Part shown: in pieces, positions 26,641 to 34,849 of the stretch
Layout of the letters: every line of letters begins with the position of its first letter
Position numbering within the stretch: the stretch's first letter is position 1
Assembly (NCBI GenBank): GCA_965222175.1
Contig: OZ244938.1
Span: forward strand, 1,860,001 to 1,924,000
Source of the DNA: NORP240 sp965222175
GTDB lineage: Bacteria; Pseudomonadota; Gammaproteobacteria; Pseudomonadales; Pseudohongiellaceae
Length of the DNA: 64,000 nt
Direction: 5' to 3'
Notes under the pieces: generated by a model
The model's input: only the letters and a program-made list of their open reading frames with translations
Told to the model about the DNA's origin: nothing
The model's database searches: none
Made by a program: the position numbers and the translations under genes

Positions 26641-27291
26641 TTGCTGAACGGTAGCTTGCGGGTCGCTGTAAAAGCCTGGGGGAAGCTGATCCCGCCGGGG
26701 ATTCTCTGCCTGTCAGTTTTTCTGGCAGGCTGCGTGGCATCGCGGCCGGTGGACATTGCCGATATCTGCCGGATATTCGAAGAGCGGCGCGGCTGGTACA
26801 GGGCCGCCGTGAACACGGAGGAGCGCTGGGGTATCCCGGTACCGGTGAGCATGGCTTTTATTTACCAGGAAAGCGGCTTCCGGGCCCGTGCCAAGCCGGG
26901 CAGGACAAAAATCCTGTGGGTGTTCCCGGGCCCCAGGTTGTCCACTGCCTACGGGTATGCCCAGGCACTGGATTCGACCTGGCAGGACTACATGGATCAA
27001 AGTGGTAACTGGGACGCACGGCGGGACAGCTTTGCCGATGCCATTGACTTCGTTGGCTGGTACAACGCCATGAGTGTCCGCATGAATCAAATACCTTCCA
27101 CTGATGCAGCCAATCTGTATTATGCCTATCACGAGGGCAATGCGGGCTTCGCCAGGCAGAGCCATACGGGCAAGCCCTGGTTACTTGATACGGGCTCAAA
27201 GGTCAGGGAAAACGCCCGGCGTTTCCAGGTGCAGTACGACCGATGCAAGACTGATCTGGCCAAAAACTGGTTCCAGAGACTGTTCAGTTAG
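26641..27291 (+). CDS. Lipoprotein with lytic transglycosylase (SLT) domain
   Basis: A 216-residue protein with a TTG start supported by GGAGG eight bases upstream. A signal peptide ends in the lipobox LAGC (Cys ~31), so it should be an outer or inner membrane lipoprotein. The body shows transglycosylase features: MAFIYQESGFRARAKPG (catalytic Glu), YGYAQALDSTWQDYM and NLYYAYHEGNAGF. It would cleave peptidoglycan glycan strands. It follows ligA by 51 bases. A 24-base-arm palindrome begins inside its stop codon. Confidence 0.85.
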   Translation: MLNGSLRVAVKAWGKLIPPGILCLSVFLAGCVASRPVDIADICRIFEERRGWYRAAVNTEERWGIPVPVSMAFIYQESGFRARAKPGRTKILWVFPGPRLSTAYGYAQALDSTWQDYMDQSGNWDARRDSFADAIDFVGWYNAMSVRMNQIPSTDAANLYYAYHEGNAGFARQSHTGKPWLLDTGSKVRENARRFQVQYDRCKTDLAKNWFQRLFS

Positions 27292-27345
27292 TGTCCTGTC
27301 CGGATAATTCGCTGAAATGATGCGAATTATCCGGACAGGACACTA
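27289..27345. repeat. Perfect 24-base-arm inverted repeat at the stop of the lipoprotein gene
   Basis: TAGTGTCCTGTCCGGATAAT plus TCGC (27289-27312) is mirrored exactly at 27322-27345 around a nine-base loop TGAAATGAT. The first three bases are the stop codon of the gene. It ends exactly where the dispersed repeat at 27346 begins. It may terminate transcription, or be fused terminal repeats of a mobile element. Confidence 0.85.
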
Positions 27346-27487
27346 GCAGGCTTTTGAAAAACGTCATGAGCGCAGTCAAGTCGAGGCGAAAACTGTCGAA
27401 AAAGCGCAGTTTACCCCGTGCAAATGAGCATTTTGAGACAGTTTTCAACGACGTATTGGCAAGCACAATAGTTTTTCAACAGCCTGC
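27346..27487 (+). repeat. Dispersed palindromic-ended repeat, copy 2 (MITE-like)
   Basis: 142 bp with inverted ends GCAGGCTTTTGAAAAAC and GTTTTTCAACAGCCTGC and an internal inverted pair AAAACTGTC / GACAGTTTT. It aligns over its whole length with 9251-9395, the right half (from AAATGAGCAT) being the most similar. The frame is open in both copies, but most codon differences change the amino acid, so a conserved protein is unlikely. Confidence 0.8.
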
Positions 27488-27538
27488 CAATCTGTATCAT
27501 TCATTCCAAATAAAAGTGCTGGAGGAAATCAGCAGCTC

Positions 27539-28321
27539 ATGAACTGGTGGGGAAAGGTTTTAGGTGGCGCCTTTGGCTGGATGATGGGAGGGCCGCTGGG
27601 TGCAATTCTTGGTGCTGCCGTGGGGAACTATTTTGATAACGGACTCGCCGGTGCCGGAAAGGACTCCAGCCTGGGACTTGGTGCCACCCAGAGAGTTCAG
27701 ACCGTCTTTTTTACAACCACGTTCAGCGTAATGGGCTACGTGGCCAAGATTGACGGTCGGGTCAGCAGGGACGAAATAGAACTGGCTGAGCAGGTCATGG
27801 ACCAGATGCAATTGAATACCGACCAGCGGCAGGTGGCTAAAAACCTGTTTCGCGAAGGCAAGGCCCCGGGGTTTCCCATTCACCAGGTCCTTGCCCAGTT
27901 CCGGCGGGAGTGCTTCAGGCGTCGAAACCTGATTCAGATGTTCATGGAGATCCAGGTCGCCACGGCCATGTCAGACGGTAACCTGGATGCTGCCGAGAAG
28001 CGAATGCTGGGAGCAATGGCGGTGGAGCTGGGCTTTTCCCGTGTCGAGTTCGACACTCTGGTGAGCAGGTTAAGCAGCCAGGCCGGCTTCGCCAGCGAGG
28101 AAGATCGCGATCAGAAACTGAAGTCGGCCTACGGACTGCTCGGTATCAATGAATCGGCCAGCGACGACGAATTAAAACGGGCCTATCGTCGCCTGATGAG
28201 TCAGCACCATCCCGACAAGCTCGTTGCCAGGGGCTTACCTGAAGAAATGATTGAAGTGGCCACGGATAAAACCCGGGAAATCAAGTCGGCCTACGAATTG
28301 ATCAAGGAGTCCAGGACCTGA
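27539..28321 (+). CDS. djlA: DnaJ-like membrane co-chaperone DjlA
   Basis: A 260-residue DjlA. The N-terminal glycine-rich membrane segment (GGAFGWMMGGPLGAILGAAVG, residues ~9-29) is followed by a TerB-like helical domain (~60-185, with VMGYVAKIDGRVSRDEIELA) and a C-terminal J domain with the HPD motif (SQHHPDKL). It stimulates DnaK from the inner membrane. GGAGG precedes the ATG by a slightly long spacing. Confidence 0.94.
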   Translation: MNWWGKVLGGAFGWMMGGPLGAILGAAVGNYFDNGLAGAGKDSSLGLGATQRVQTVFFTTTFSVMGYVAKIDGRVSRDEIELAEQVMDQMQLNTDQRQVAKNLFREGKAPGFPIHQVLAQFRRECFRRRNLIQMFMEIQVATAMSDGNLDAAEKRMLGAMAVELGFSRVEFDTLVSRLSSQAGFASEEDRDQKLKSAYGLLGINESASDDELKRAYRRLMSQHHPDKLVARGLPEEMIEVATDKTREIKSAYELIKESRT

Positions 28322-28481
28322 CAGGGAGGTTGCCGTCAGCAGGGCAGCCGGGACTTTGCCGTCAGTCAGCGGACCGGGGCTGATGCTGCCAGCAGACCCG
28401 TGCTGCGCGGAACTCCGGCGGCCTGGAGTTCAGGAATCCGCCGTTGCTGCACTGAATCAGCGGTTCCTTGACAGATTGCCG

Positions 28482-29537
28482 CTAACGGAAGGTCTCGTTG
28501 ATGGATTCCAGCACTTCATTGCCAGGGCACAGGTCGTGGCTGGACAGGCTGTTAAACGGCTTGTCCACGCTGTCGTTCAGCTCATGCAGGTCGGATATAT
28601 CCTGGTTGATATACAGTAACCCGGTGGCGATTTTTCCCCGTTTCCTGTATTCGTTGATGTGATGCAGGGCGTTCTCGCGATCGTAGGGCTGATAGTCACC
28701 GCTGGTCTTATGCAGGTGTATCACCGACCCATCGTGTAAGGTGATTTCCTTGTCCTCGCCTTCCTCGTAATGTGTGGTGATTTCCTGCCGCATGGGGACA
28801 TAATCGATATCGCTCAACGATTCATAGCTTTCCCAGGTGTTCTTATAGCCGTGGGTTGAATGATCGGTGTTGTTGAATGTTACACAGGGTGAGATGATGT
28901 CGATGAAGGCAAAGCCCTTGTGGCTGAAGCCCGCCTGTATCAGCGGGATCAGCTGCTTTTTGTCGCCCGAGAAACTGCGGGCGACGAAACTGGCACCCAG
29001 TTCAATCGCCAGTGTGGCCATGTCGATATTGTCGTAGCGGCTTTCCTCGCCGGATTTCGTCTTCGATCCCAGGTCGGCGGTAGCCGACAGCTGACCCTTG
29101 GTCAATCCATAAGTGCCGTTGTTGGCCACGATATACAGCATGTTGATCCGCCGGCGTACGATATGGCAGAACTGGCCCAGTCCGATTGACGCGCTGTCGC
29201 CGTCGCCGGAAATACCGAGGTAGGACAGCTCTTTGTTGGCCAGGTTGGCACCGGTGGCCACCGACGGCATGCGTCCATGAACCGTATTGAACCCGTGAGA
29301 CTTGCTGAGGAAGTAGGCGGGTATTTTTGAAGAACAACCGATTCCGGATAACTTGGCGACCCGGTGCGGTGGCAGTGACATGCCGGCGGCTGCCTGGATA
29401 ATTGCCGCACTGATGGAATCGTGGCCGCAACCGCCACAAAGGGTTGTCAGGGAGCCTTCATAGTCACGATGGGTAAGGCCAAGATCATTGGTCCAAAGCT
29501 TGGGATTGGTGAACTTGGGTTTGCGAATATAGGTCAT
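28482..29537 (-). CDS. 2-oxoacid:ferredoxin oxidoreductase, beta subunit
   Basis: A 351-residue thiamine-diphosphate-binding subunit. Four cysteines that hold the proximal [4Fe-4S] cluster are present (LCGGCGHDS, GIGCSSKI, IISPCVTFN), as is the TPP/metal site GISGDGDSASIG...NNGTYGLTKGQ. It oxidatively decarboxylates a 2-oxoacid to acyl-CoA and passes electrons to ferredoxin. 2-Oxoglutarate is a likely substrate by analogy with KorAB, but substrate cannot be read here. It is the last gene of a three-gene operon, 27 bases after the alpha subunit. Confidence 0.92.
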   Translation of the reverse strand: MTYIRKPKFTNPKLWTNDLGLTHRDYEGSLTTLCGGCGHDSISAAIIQAAAGMSLPPHRVAKLSGIGCSSKIPAYFLSKSHGFNTVHGRMPSVATGANLANKELSYLGISGDGDSASIGLGQFCHIVRRRINMLYIVANNGTYGLTKGQLSATADLGSKTKSGEESRYDNIDMATLAIELGASFVARSFSGDKKQLIPLIQAGFSHKGFAFIDIISPCVTFNNTDHSTHGYKNTWESYESLSDIDYVPMRQEITTHYEEGEDKEITLHDGSVIHLHKTSGDYQPYDRENALHHINEYRKRGKIATGLLYINQDISDLHELNDSVDKPFNSLSSHDLCPGNEVLESINETFR

Positions 29538-29564
29538 GGCTGGAAATCCGGGTGTGTTCTGTAG

Positions 29565-31457
29565 TCAGCTCGCCTGGGTATTGATATCTTCAGAATGATT
29601 TTTTTCCAATGATTCCAGGTAATCGAGTATTGCTTGCTCTATCTGCCGGGAAGTGATCAGCACGCCGTTGTAGTTCAGTATCGAGATCAGCCGGGCATCG
29701 TCGGCGCCGCATTCAATTTTCAGCAGACTCTTCATCTGGGCGTCACGGTTCTGTTCAGCGACAAAAACGATATCGTGATCGTCAAGAAACTCATTGACGG
29801 AATCGTGGAACGGAAATGCCCTGACGCGCAGCGTGTCCAGGCGAATGTCCTGGCGGGCCAGGCTGTCCAGTGTCTCCTGAACCGCGCTGGCAGTAGTCCC
29901 GAAGTAGAGCAGGCCAAGGCGTGGTCCATCGCTGCTGCCAGTCGCGTGGACGATCTCGGGTTCAGGGAGAAAGCGGAGGGCGGAGGTGAATTTTTCCGCA
30001 AGGCGGTCCATGACTTTCGCGTAAACGTCGCCGTCTTCGGTATAGGCGGCCATTTCGTCATGGGAGCTGCCGCGGGTGAAAAATGCCCCTTTCTCCGGAT
30101 GGGTGCCGGGGTAGGTGCGGTAGCCGATACCGTCACCGTCCACGTCACGGTATCGGCCGAAGTTTTCAATCTCTTCCAACTGCTGCTCGTCCAGTACCTT
30201 GCCGCGGTCATATTCCCGCGTATCATCCCACTGCAGGGCATCGCACAGCTGTTCGTTCATGCCCAGTTCCAGGTCGCTCATGACGATTACCGGAGTCTGC
30301 AGGTTGTCCGCGATATCAAAGGAATCGGCGGCAAAATCGAAACACTCCTTCGGCGAAGACGGGATCAGCAGGACCTGCTTGGTATCACCGTGTGACGCGT
30401 AGGCGCAACTGAGCAGATCACTTTGCTGTGTGCGCGTGGGCATGCCGGTGGATGGGCCAGCGCGCTGAATGTCGAAAATTACCAGGGGAATTTCGGAAAA
30501 ATAGGCCAGGCCGAGAAATTCCTGCATCAGTGAAATACCAGGGCCGCTGGTGGCGGTGAAAGCCCGGGCGCCGTTCCAGCCGGCACCCACCGTGATACCG
30601 ATTGCCGACAATTCATCCTCGGCCTGCACGATGGCGTACTTGCGTTTACCACTGCCGGCGTCGATCCGCAGTCGCTTGCAATATTTACCGAAATTGTCCA
30701 CCACCGATGTCGAAGGGGTCAGGGGATACCAGGCGGCCACGGTTGCACCACCGTACACGCAGCCCAGCGCCACTGCCGTGTTTCCATCGATGAGGATTTT
30801 TCCGTCAGTCAGACTGCAGCGCTGCAACTGGATCTGCAGCGGGCACTTGAAATTCTTACTGGCATACTGATGTCCCAGTTCCAGGGCATGAATATTGGGC
30901 GGTATCAGTTTTTCCTTGCCGCGGAACTGGTCGCCAACAAGCTCTGTGAGCACATCGAAATCAATCTGCAGGAAGGCAGCGAGAGCGCCGATATAGACGA
31001 TGTTCTTGAACAGCTGTCGCTGGGTTGGTTTTTCGAATTCCCGCAGGCAGATATCCTTTATCGGTATGCCAAGGTAATTGACGTCCTTACGCAGCAAGGA
31101 AGGAGCCAGCGGCTTTGAATTGTCATAAAGAACATAACCGCCGGGAAGCACGGATTCGATGTCCTTGAGCATGGTCTGTTCGTTCATGGCCACCATCAGA
31201 TCGACACCTTCACGTCGACCCAGGTAACCGGCATCACTGATTCTTACTTCATACCAGGTAGGCAGTCCCTGGATATTCGACGGGAAAATATTATGCGGAC
31301 TGACCGGTATGCCCATCCGGAACACGGCCTTGGCGAACATATTGTTGGCACTGGCCGAGCCGGACCCGTTGACATTGGCAAATTTGACCACGAAGTCGTT
31401 AACCCGGGTGATCGGGGTAATCTTCGAGGCATCAGAGGCGACAACTACTTCTGACAT
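29565..31457 (-). CDS. 2-oxoacid:ferredoxin oxidoreductase, fused gamma-alpha subunit
   Basis: A 630-residue fusion of the gamma (about residues 15-195) and alpha (about 220-610) domains. The pyrimidine-binding signature YPLTPST, the SGPGISLMQEF segment and TRTQQSDLLSCAYASHGD are typical of alpha subunits. With the beta subunit it forms the catalytic alpha-beta dimer, as in mycobacterial KorAB, which can work aerobically. Its start overlaps the end of the upstream oxidoreductase by 13 bases. Confidence 0.92.
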   Translation of the reverse strand: MSEVVVASDASKITPITRVNDFVVKFANVNGSGSASANNMFAKAVFRMGIPVSPHNIFPSNIQGLPTWYEVRISDAGYLGRREGVDLMVAMNEQTMLKDIESVLPGGYVLYDNSKPLAPSLLRKDVNYLGIPIKDICLREFEKPTQRQLFKNIVYIGALAAFLQIDFDVLTELVGDQFRGKEKLIPPNIHALELGHQYASKNFKCPLQIQLQRCSLTDGKILIDGNTAVALGCVYGGATVAAWYPLTPSTSVVDNFGKYCKRLRIDAGSGKRKYAIVQAEDELSAIGITVGAGWNGARAFTATSGPGISLMQEFLGLAYFSEIPLVIFDIQRAGPSTGMPTRTQQSDLLSCAYASHGDTKQVLLIPSSPKECFDFAADSFDIADNLQTPVIVMSDLELGMNEQLCDALQWDDTREYDRGKVLDEQQLEEIENFGRYRDVDGDGIGYRTYPGTHPEKGAFFTRGSSHDEMAAYTEDGDVYAKVMDRLAEKFTSALRFLPEPEIVHATGSSDGPRLGLLYFGTTASAVQETLDSLARQDIRLDTLRVRAFPFHDSVNEFLDDHDIVFVAEQNRDAQMKSLLKIECGADDARLISILNYNGVLITSRQIEQAILDYLESLEKNHSEDINTQAS

Positions 31458-33271
31458 GAGGCCCCGGCCTTGGCTGTGTTAAAGAGAAATTTACGCATAT
31501 CCCAGGCGCTGGTTGGGCATCGCTCGGCGCACAGGCCGCAATGCAGGCAAAGGTCTTCACTCTTTACCATCACGCGACTGGTCTTAAGCTCGCCTGAAAC
31601 ATACAGATCCTGTTCTTCATTGGTGGCGGGGGCCAGCAGCTTCTGGCGCAGTTCATGTTCTTCGGCATTGCCGGTGAATGTAATACAGTCGGTGGGACAG
31701 ATATCCACACAGGCATCGCACTCGATGCACAGGTTGTCGGTAAAGACTGTCTGCACGTCACAGTTCAGACAACGCATGGTTTCGTGATAAGCCAGTTCTT
31801 TATCGAAACCCAGTTCAACCTCGACGTTGATATCGTTGAGAGTCCTGGCTTTATCGGCATGGGGCACGGCGTAACGCAGGTCATTGCTGATGTCATTGTC
31901 ATAGGACCACTGGTGAATGCCCATTTTCTGGCTTTGCAGGATCGTATCGGGGGAGGGACGTTCGCTGATATTCCTGCCCTGGCAGAACAGGTCGATGGAC
32001 AGTGCCGCTTCGTGTCCATGGGCGACGGCGGTGATGATATTGTCGGGTCCCAGGGCGGCATCGCCGCCAAAGAATACCTTTTCGCAGGTGGACTGAAACG
32101 TCTTCTTGTCCAGGATCGGCAGGTCCCATTGGTCGAACTCGATACCAAGGTCGCGTTCTATCCACGGAAAACTGTTTTCCTGGCCAATGGCACAAAGCAC
32201 ATCATCGCAGGGAATCACCACGGGATCTTCGCCGGTGGGAACCAGTTTACGCTTGCCGCTGTCGTCGAATTCCCTGCGTACTTTTTCAAATTCCATGCCC
32301 ACCAGTCTGCCGTTCTCGTGGAGGTATCGCTTGGGCACGTGGAAATTCAGGATGGGAATGTCCTCGGCCTGGGCATCCTCGATTTCCCAGGGCGAAGCTT
32401 TCATCTCGTCAAAACCGCTGCGCACGGCCACGGTCACGTCTTCACCGCCCAGTCGCTTGGCGGTACGGCAACAGTCCATGGCGGTATTGCCGCCTCCCAG
32501 GACGATGACACGACGACCGATGGAGGTGATGTGTTCGAAGGCGACACTGGCCAGCCATTCGATGCCGGTGTGAACATTGTCGCGGGTTTCTTCATAGCCT
32601 GGCAGTTCCAGGGTTTTACCAAGAGGCGCGCCGGTGCCAACGAACACGGCATCGAAATTTTCGGCAAGAAGCGCCCGCATACTGGTGATTTCTTCACCAA
32701 ACCGGCAGTTGACGCCCATGTCCAGCACGTAATTCAGTTCTTCTTCGAGAACCCGTTCCGGAAGCCGGAACCGGGGAATCTGGGTGCGCATGGCGCCGCC
32801 GCTTTTTCGGTCTTTTTCAAACAGGGTAACTTCATAACCCAGAGGCAACAGGTCCCGGGCGACAGTCAATGAAGCCGGCCCGCCACCGATCAGGGCTATG
32901 TGCCTGCCGTTCTTTTTGCGCGGCACTTCCGGGATCTGCTCGCTGATATCGGACTTGTAATCTGCGGCCACGCGTTTCAACCGGCAGATAGCCACCGGCT
33001 GTTCTTCGACACGGCCACGGCGACAGGCGGGTTCACAGGGGCGATCACAGGTTCGTCCCAGAATGCCGGGGAACACGTTGCTGTACCAGTTGATCATGTA
33101 GGCGTCGGTATAGCGCCCGGCGGCAATCAGGCGGATGTATTCAGGGACAGGTGTATGTGCGGGACAGGCCCACTGGCAGTCGACGACCTTGTGAAAGTAA
33201 TCCGGGTTGGAAATGTCTGTAGGTTTCATTATTGGTTTGTGAGTTTCCAGCGCTTCGGAACCCTGGGACAA
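31445..33271 (-). CDS. FAD/NAD(P) oxidoreductase (GltD-like) with C-terminal 2[4Fe-4S] ferredoxin domain
   Basis: A 608-residue protein related to the glutamate synthase small subunit. N-terminal cysteines CQWACPAHTPVPEYI and CDRPCEPACRR bind iron-sulfur centres; FAD site IALIGGGPASLTVARDL (~residue 125) and NAD(P) site VIVLGGGNTAMDCCR (~255) follow; the C-terminus has CIECDACVDICPTDC and CLHCGLCAERCP. No glutamate synthase large subunit is adjacent. It probably moves electrons between ferredoxin released by the oxidoreductase subunits and NAD(P)H. The longest frame starts with TTG at 33271; an ATG at 33229 (MKPTDISNPD) is an equally possible start. Confidence 0.88.
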   Translation of the reverse strand: MSQGSEALETHKPIMKPTDISNPDYFHKVVDCQWACPAHTPVPEYIRLIAAGRYTDAYMINWYSNVFPGILGRTCDRPCEPACRRGRVEEQPVAICRLKRVAADYKSDISEQIPEVPRKKNGRHIALIGGGPASLTVARDLLPLGYEVTLFEKDRKSGGAMRTQIPRFRLPERVLEEELNYVLDMGVNCRFGEEITSMRALLAENFDAVFVGTGAPLGKTLELPGYEETRDNVHTGIEWLASVAFEHITSIGRRVIVLGGGNTAMDCCRTAKRLGGEDVTVAVRSGFDEMKASPWEIEDAQAEDIPILNFHVPKRYLHENGRLVGMEFEKVRREFDDSGKRKLVPTGEDPVVIPCDDVLCAIGQENSFPWIERDLGIEFDQWDLPILDKKTFQSTCEKVFFGGDAALGPDNIITAVAHGHEAALSIDLFCQGRNISERPSPDTILQSQKMGIHQWSYDNDISNDLRYAVPHADKARTLNDINVEVELGFDKELAYHETMRCLNCDVQTVFTDNLCIECDACVDICPTDCITFTGNAEEHELRQKLLAPATNEEQDLYVSGELKTSRVMVKSEDLCLHCGLCAERCPTSAWDMRKFLFNTAKAGASCQK

Positions 33272-33335
33272 CGGCGCTATTCATCCATTAAAAGTCTGCA
33301 ACAAATTTGCTCTCGGGTTCTGCAGAAACGCCTCT

Positions 33336-33364
33336 AGTATAGGGAATGCGCTGAGGATTGTTAA
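33336..33364 (-). promoter_or_regulatory. Sigma-70 promoter of the oxidoreductase operon
   Basis: On the minus strand TTAACA, 17 bases, TATACT, about 65 bases before the TTG start of the first gene. Hexamers and spacing are near consensus. Confidence 0.65.
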
Positions 33365-33419
33365 GGAACCGGTTATCATTATTCCCGGCCAGATGAGCGG
33401 CGGGCCCGGGAGGCATTTT

Positions 33420-34568
33420 TTATTCTATGTCGGCCACGCGGGTTTCCATTACAGTGCTGTATATCTTCAGCCTCTTGATGGCAGGGATGGCGGTCAGGGC
33501 CTGGGCGAGAATTCGGGCCTGTGACTCGTCGATCTGACGGTGTGCCAGGTAGAGATTGATTTCAATGCCGTTACCCAGGTAGTGCAGTTCGATATTGCTG
33601 GAATCGAAATCGTCGATCAGGTCCCGCCAGAGGGTGGCAATGCGGGCTTCGATCTCCTGCCGCAAGGGCAGGTCGGTGAATCGCGAATCAGAATGATATT
33701 CTGGATCAATATGCACCAGTACTTCACTGATATTGCTGAATTTATCCTGAACTGATCTACGGCAGATTTCGCCCAGTTGGTGTCCCTCGGAGACGGAAAT
33801 ACGCGGATCCACCTGGACTCTCAGATCCAGCAGGATCCTGCCCCCGGACTGGCGGCTGCGCAGTCCGGTTATCTGGTTCACTCCGGGGATGTCGAGTACG
33901 GTATCCCGGATACGCGCTTCGTGTTCCCGGGGGATCGCGGTATCCACCAGTTCTTTCAGGCTGTCGAGACAGAGCTGCCAGCCGATCCGGGCAATAATCA
34001 GAGCAACAAACATGGCGGCTATCACGTCCAGCCAGGGAAGCCCCTGCCGGGCGCCGAAAATACCTATGAGAACGGCAATGGAAGAAATGGCGTCGGAGCG
34101 GCTGTGCCATGCGTTCGCCCGCAGTAGCGACGAATTGAGGCGTCTCGCGCTGCGCATGGTGTATTGATAAATCCATTCCTTGGAAGCGATGGATATGGCG
34201 GCGATAAGCAGTCCGCCCAGTGCCGGCACCGCCAGTGTTTCAGGCTCCAGCAGTCGCTTGAAACTGTCATACAGCAAGACCGCGGCAATAGCGAAAAAAA
34301 ACATGCCCATGACCACGGTGCCCACCGTTTCGAAGCGGCCGTGACCGTAAGGATGTTCCTGGTCAGGGGCGTCGTGGGCAAAGTGATTGACCACCAGGAC
34401 AAAAATATCGGAGACCGAATCGGAGAGGGAATGAATGCCGTCGGTGATAAGGGCAAAGGACCCGGTGAGGGCGCCGCCGAGGATCTTGATGGTGCCCAGC
34501 AGCAGGTCCAGCCACATGCCAACCAGCGTTACGCGGGCGGCTTCCTTCTTGGCACTGGACTGTTGCAT
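33420..34568 (-). CDS. Cation diffusion facilitator family transporter
   Basis: A 382-residue CDF exporter of divalent metals (FieF/Zn-type) driven by protons. Membrane helices are seen from residue ~12 to ~215; metal-site motifs DGIHSLSDSVSD (helix II) and AWHSRSDAISS (helix V) carry the His/Asp ligands. The cytoplasmic domain (VHIDPEYHSDSR) is longer than usual, with an extra ~80 residues at the C-terminus. The metal (iron, zinc, manganese) is not decided. It lies 148 bases upstream of the oxidoreductase operon. Confidence 0.92.
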   Translation of the reverse strand: MQQSSAKKEAARVTLVGMWLDLLLGTIKILGGALTGSFALITDGIHSLSDSVSDIFVLVVNHFAHDAPDQEHPYGHGRFETVGTVVMGMFFFAIAAVLLYDSFKRLLEPETLAVPALGGLLIAAISIASKEWIYQYTMRSARRLNSSLLRANAWHSRSDAISSIAVLIGIFGARQGLPWLDVIAAMFVALIIARIGWQLCLDSLKELVDTAIPREHEARIRDTVLDIPGVNQITGLRSRQSGGRILLDLRVQVDPRISVSEGHQLGEICRRSVQDKFSNISEVLVHIDPEYHSDSRFTDLPLRQEIEARIATLWRDLIDDFDSSNIELHYLGNGIEINLYLAHRQIDESQARILAQALTAIPAIKRLKIYSTVMETRVADIE

Positions 34569-34633
34569 GGCGAATTCTTGCTAAGCCTGTCAATAAAGCA
34601 TGTGAACAGGGCGAGGTAACCTATTATTTTACC

Positions 34634-34660
34634 AAAAAAAAGCCCGACTTACGTCGGGCT
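34634..34660 (-). terminator. Intrinsic terminator of the M16 peptidase gene
   Basis: AGCCCGAC and GTCGGGCT form an eight-pair stem with a TTAC loop (34641-34660). On the minus strand it is followed by eight T. It lies about 190 bases after the stop of the minus-strand peptidase gene. Confidence 0.85.
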
Positions 34661-34849
34661 CAATATACTATCAAGGGAGAGATAAATGAAACAAAACCCA
34701 CAATTTTGTCTTAACATCTACCTACACTTACTCAGACTGCCGTGTACCGGGAAAGTTCCCGGGGGCGGAAAATATTTTTGCCGGGTTGCCAAGGCCCGGG
34801 ACTTTAGCTGGATATATCGTCCAGGCCAGCGCTTTCAGGCCGCGAAAGA

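Noticed and set aside
31655..32872. A 405-codon + strand frame opposite the GltD-like gene
   Set aside because: Antisense shadow of a gene with clear FAD, NAD(P) and iron-sulfur motifs.
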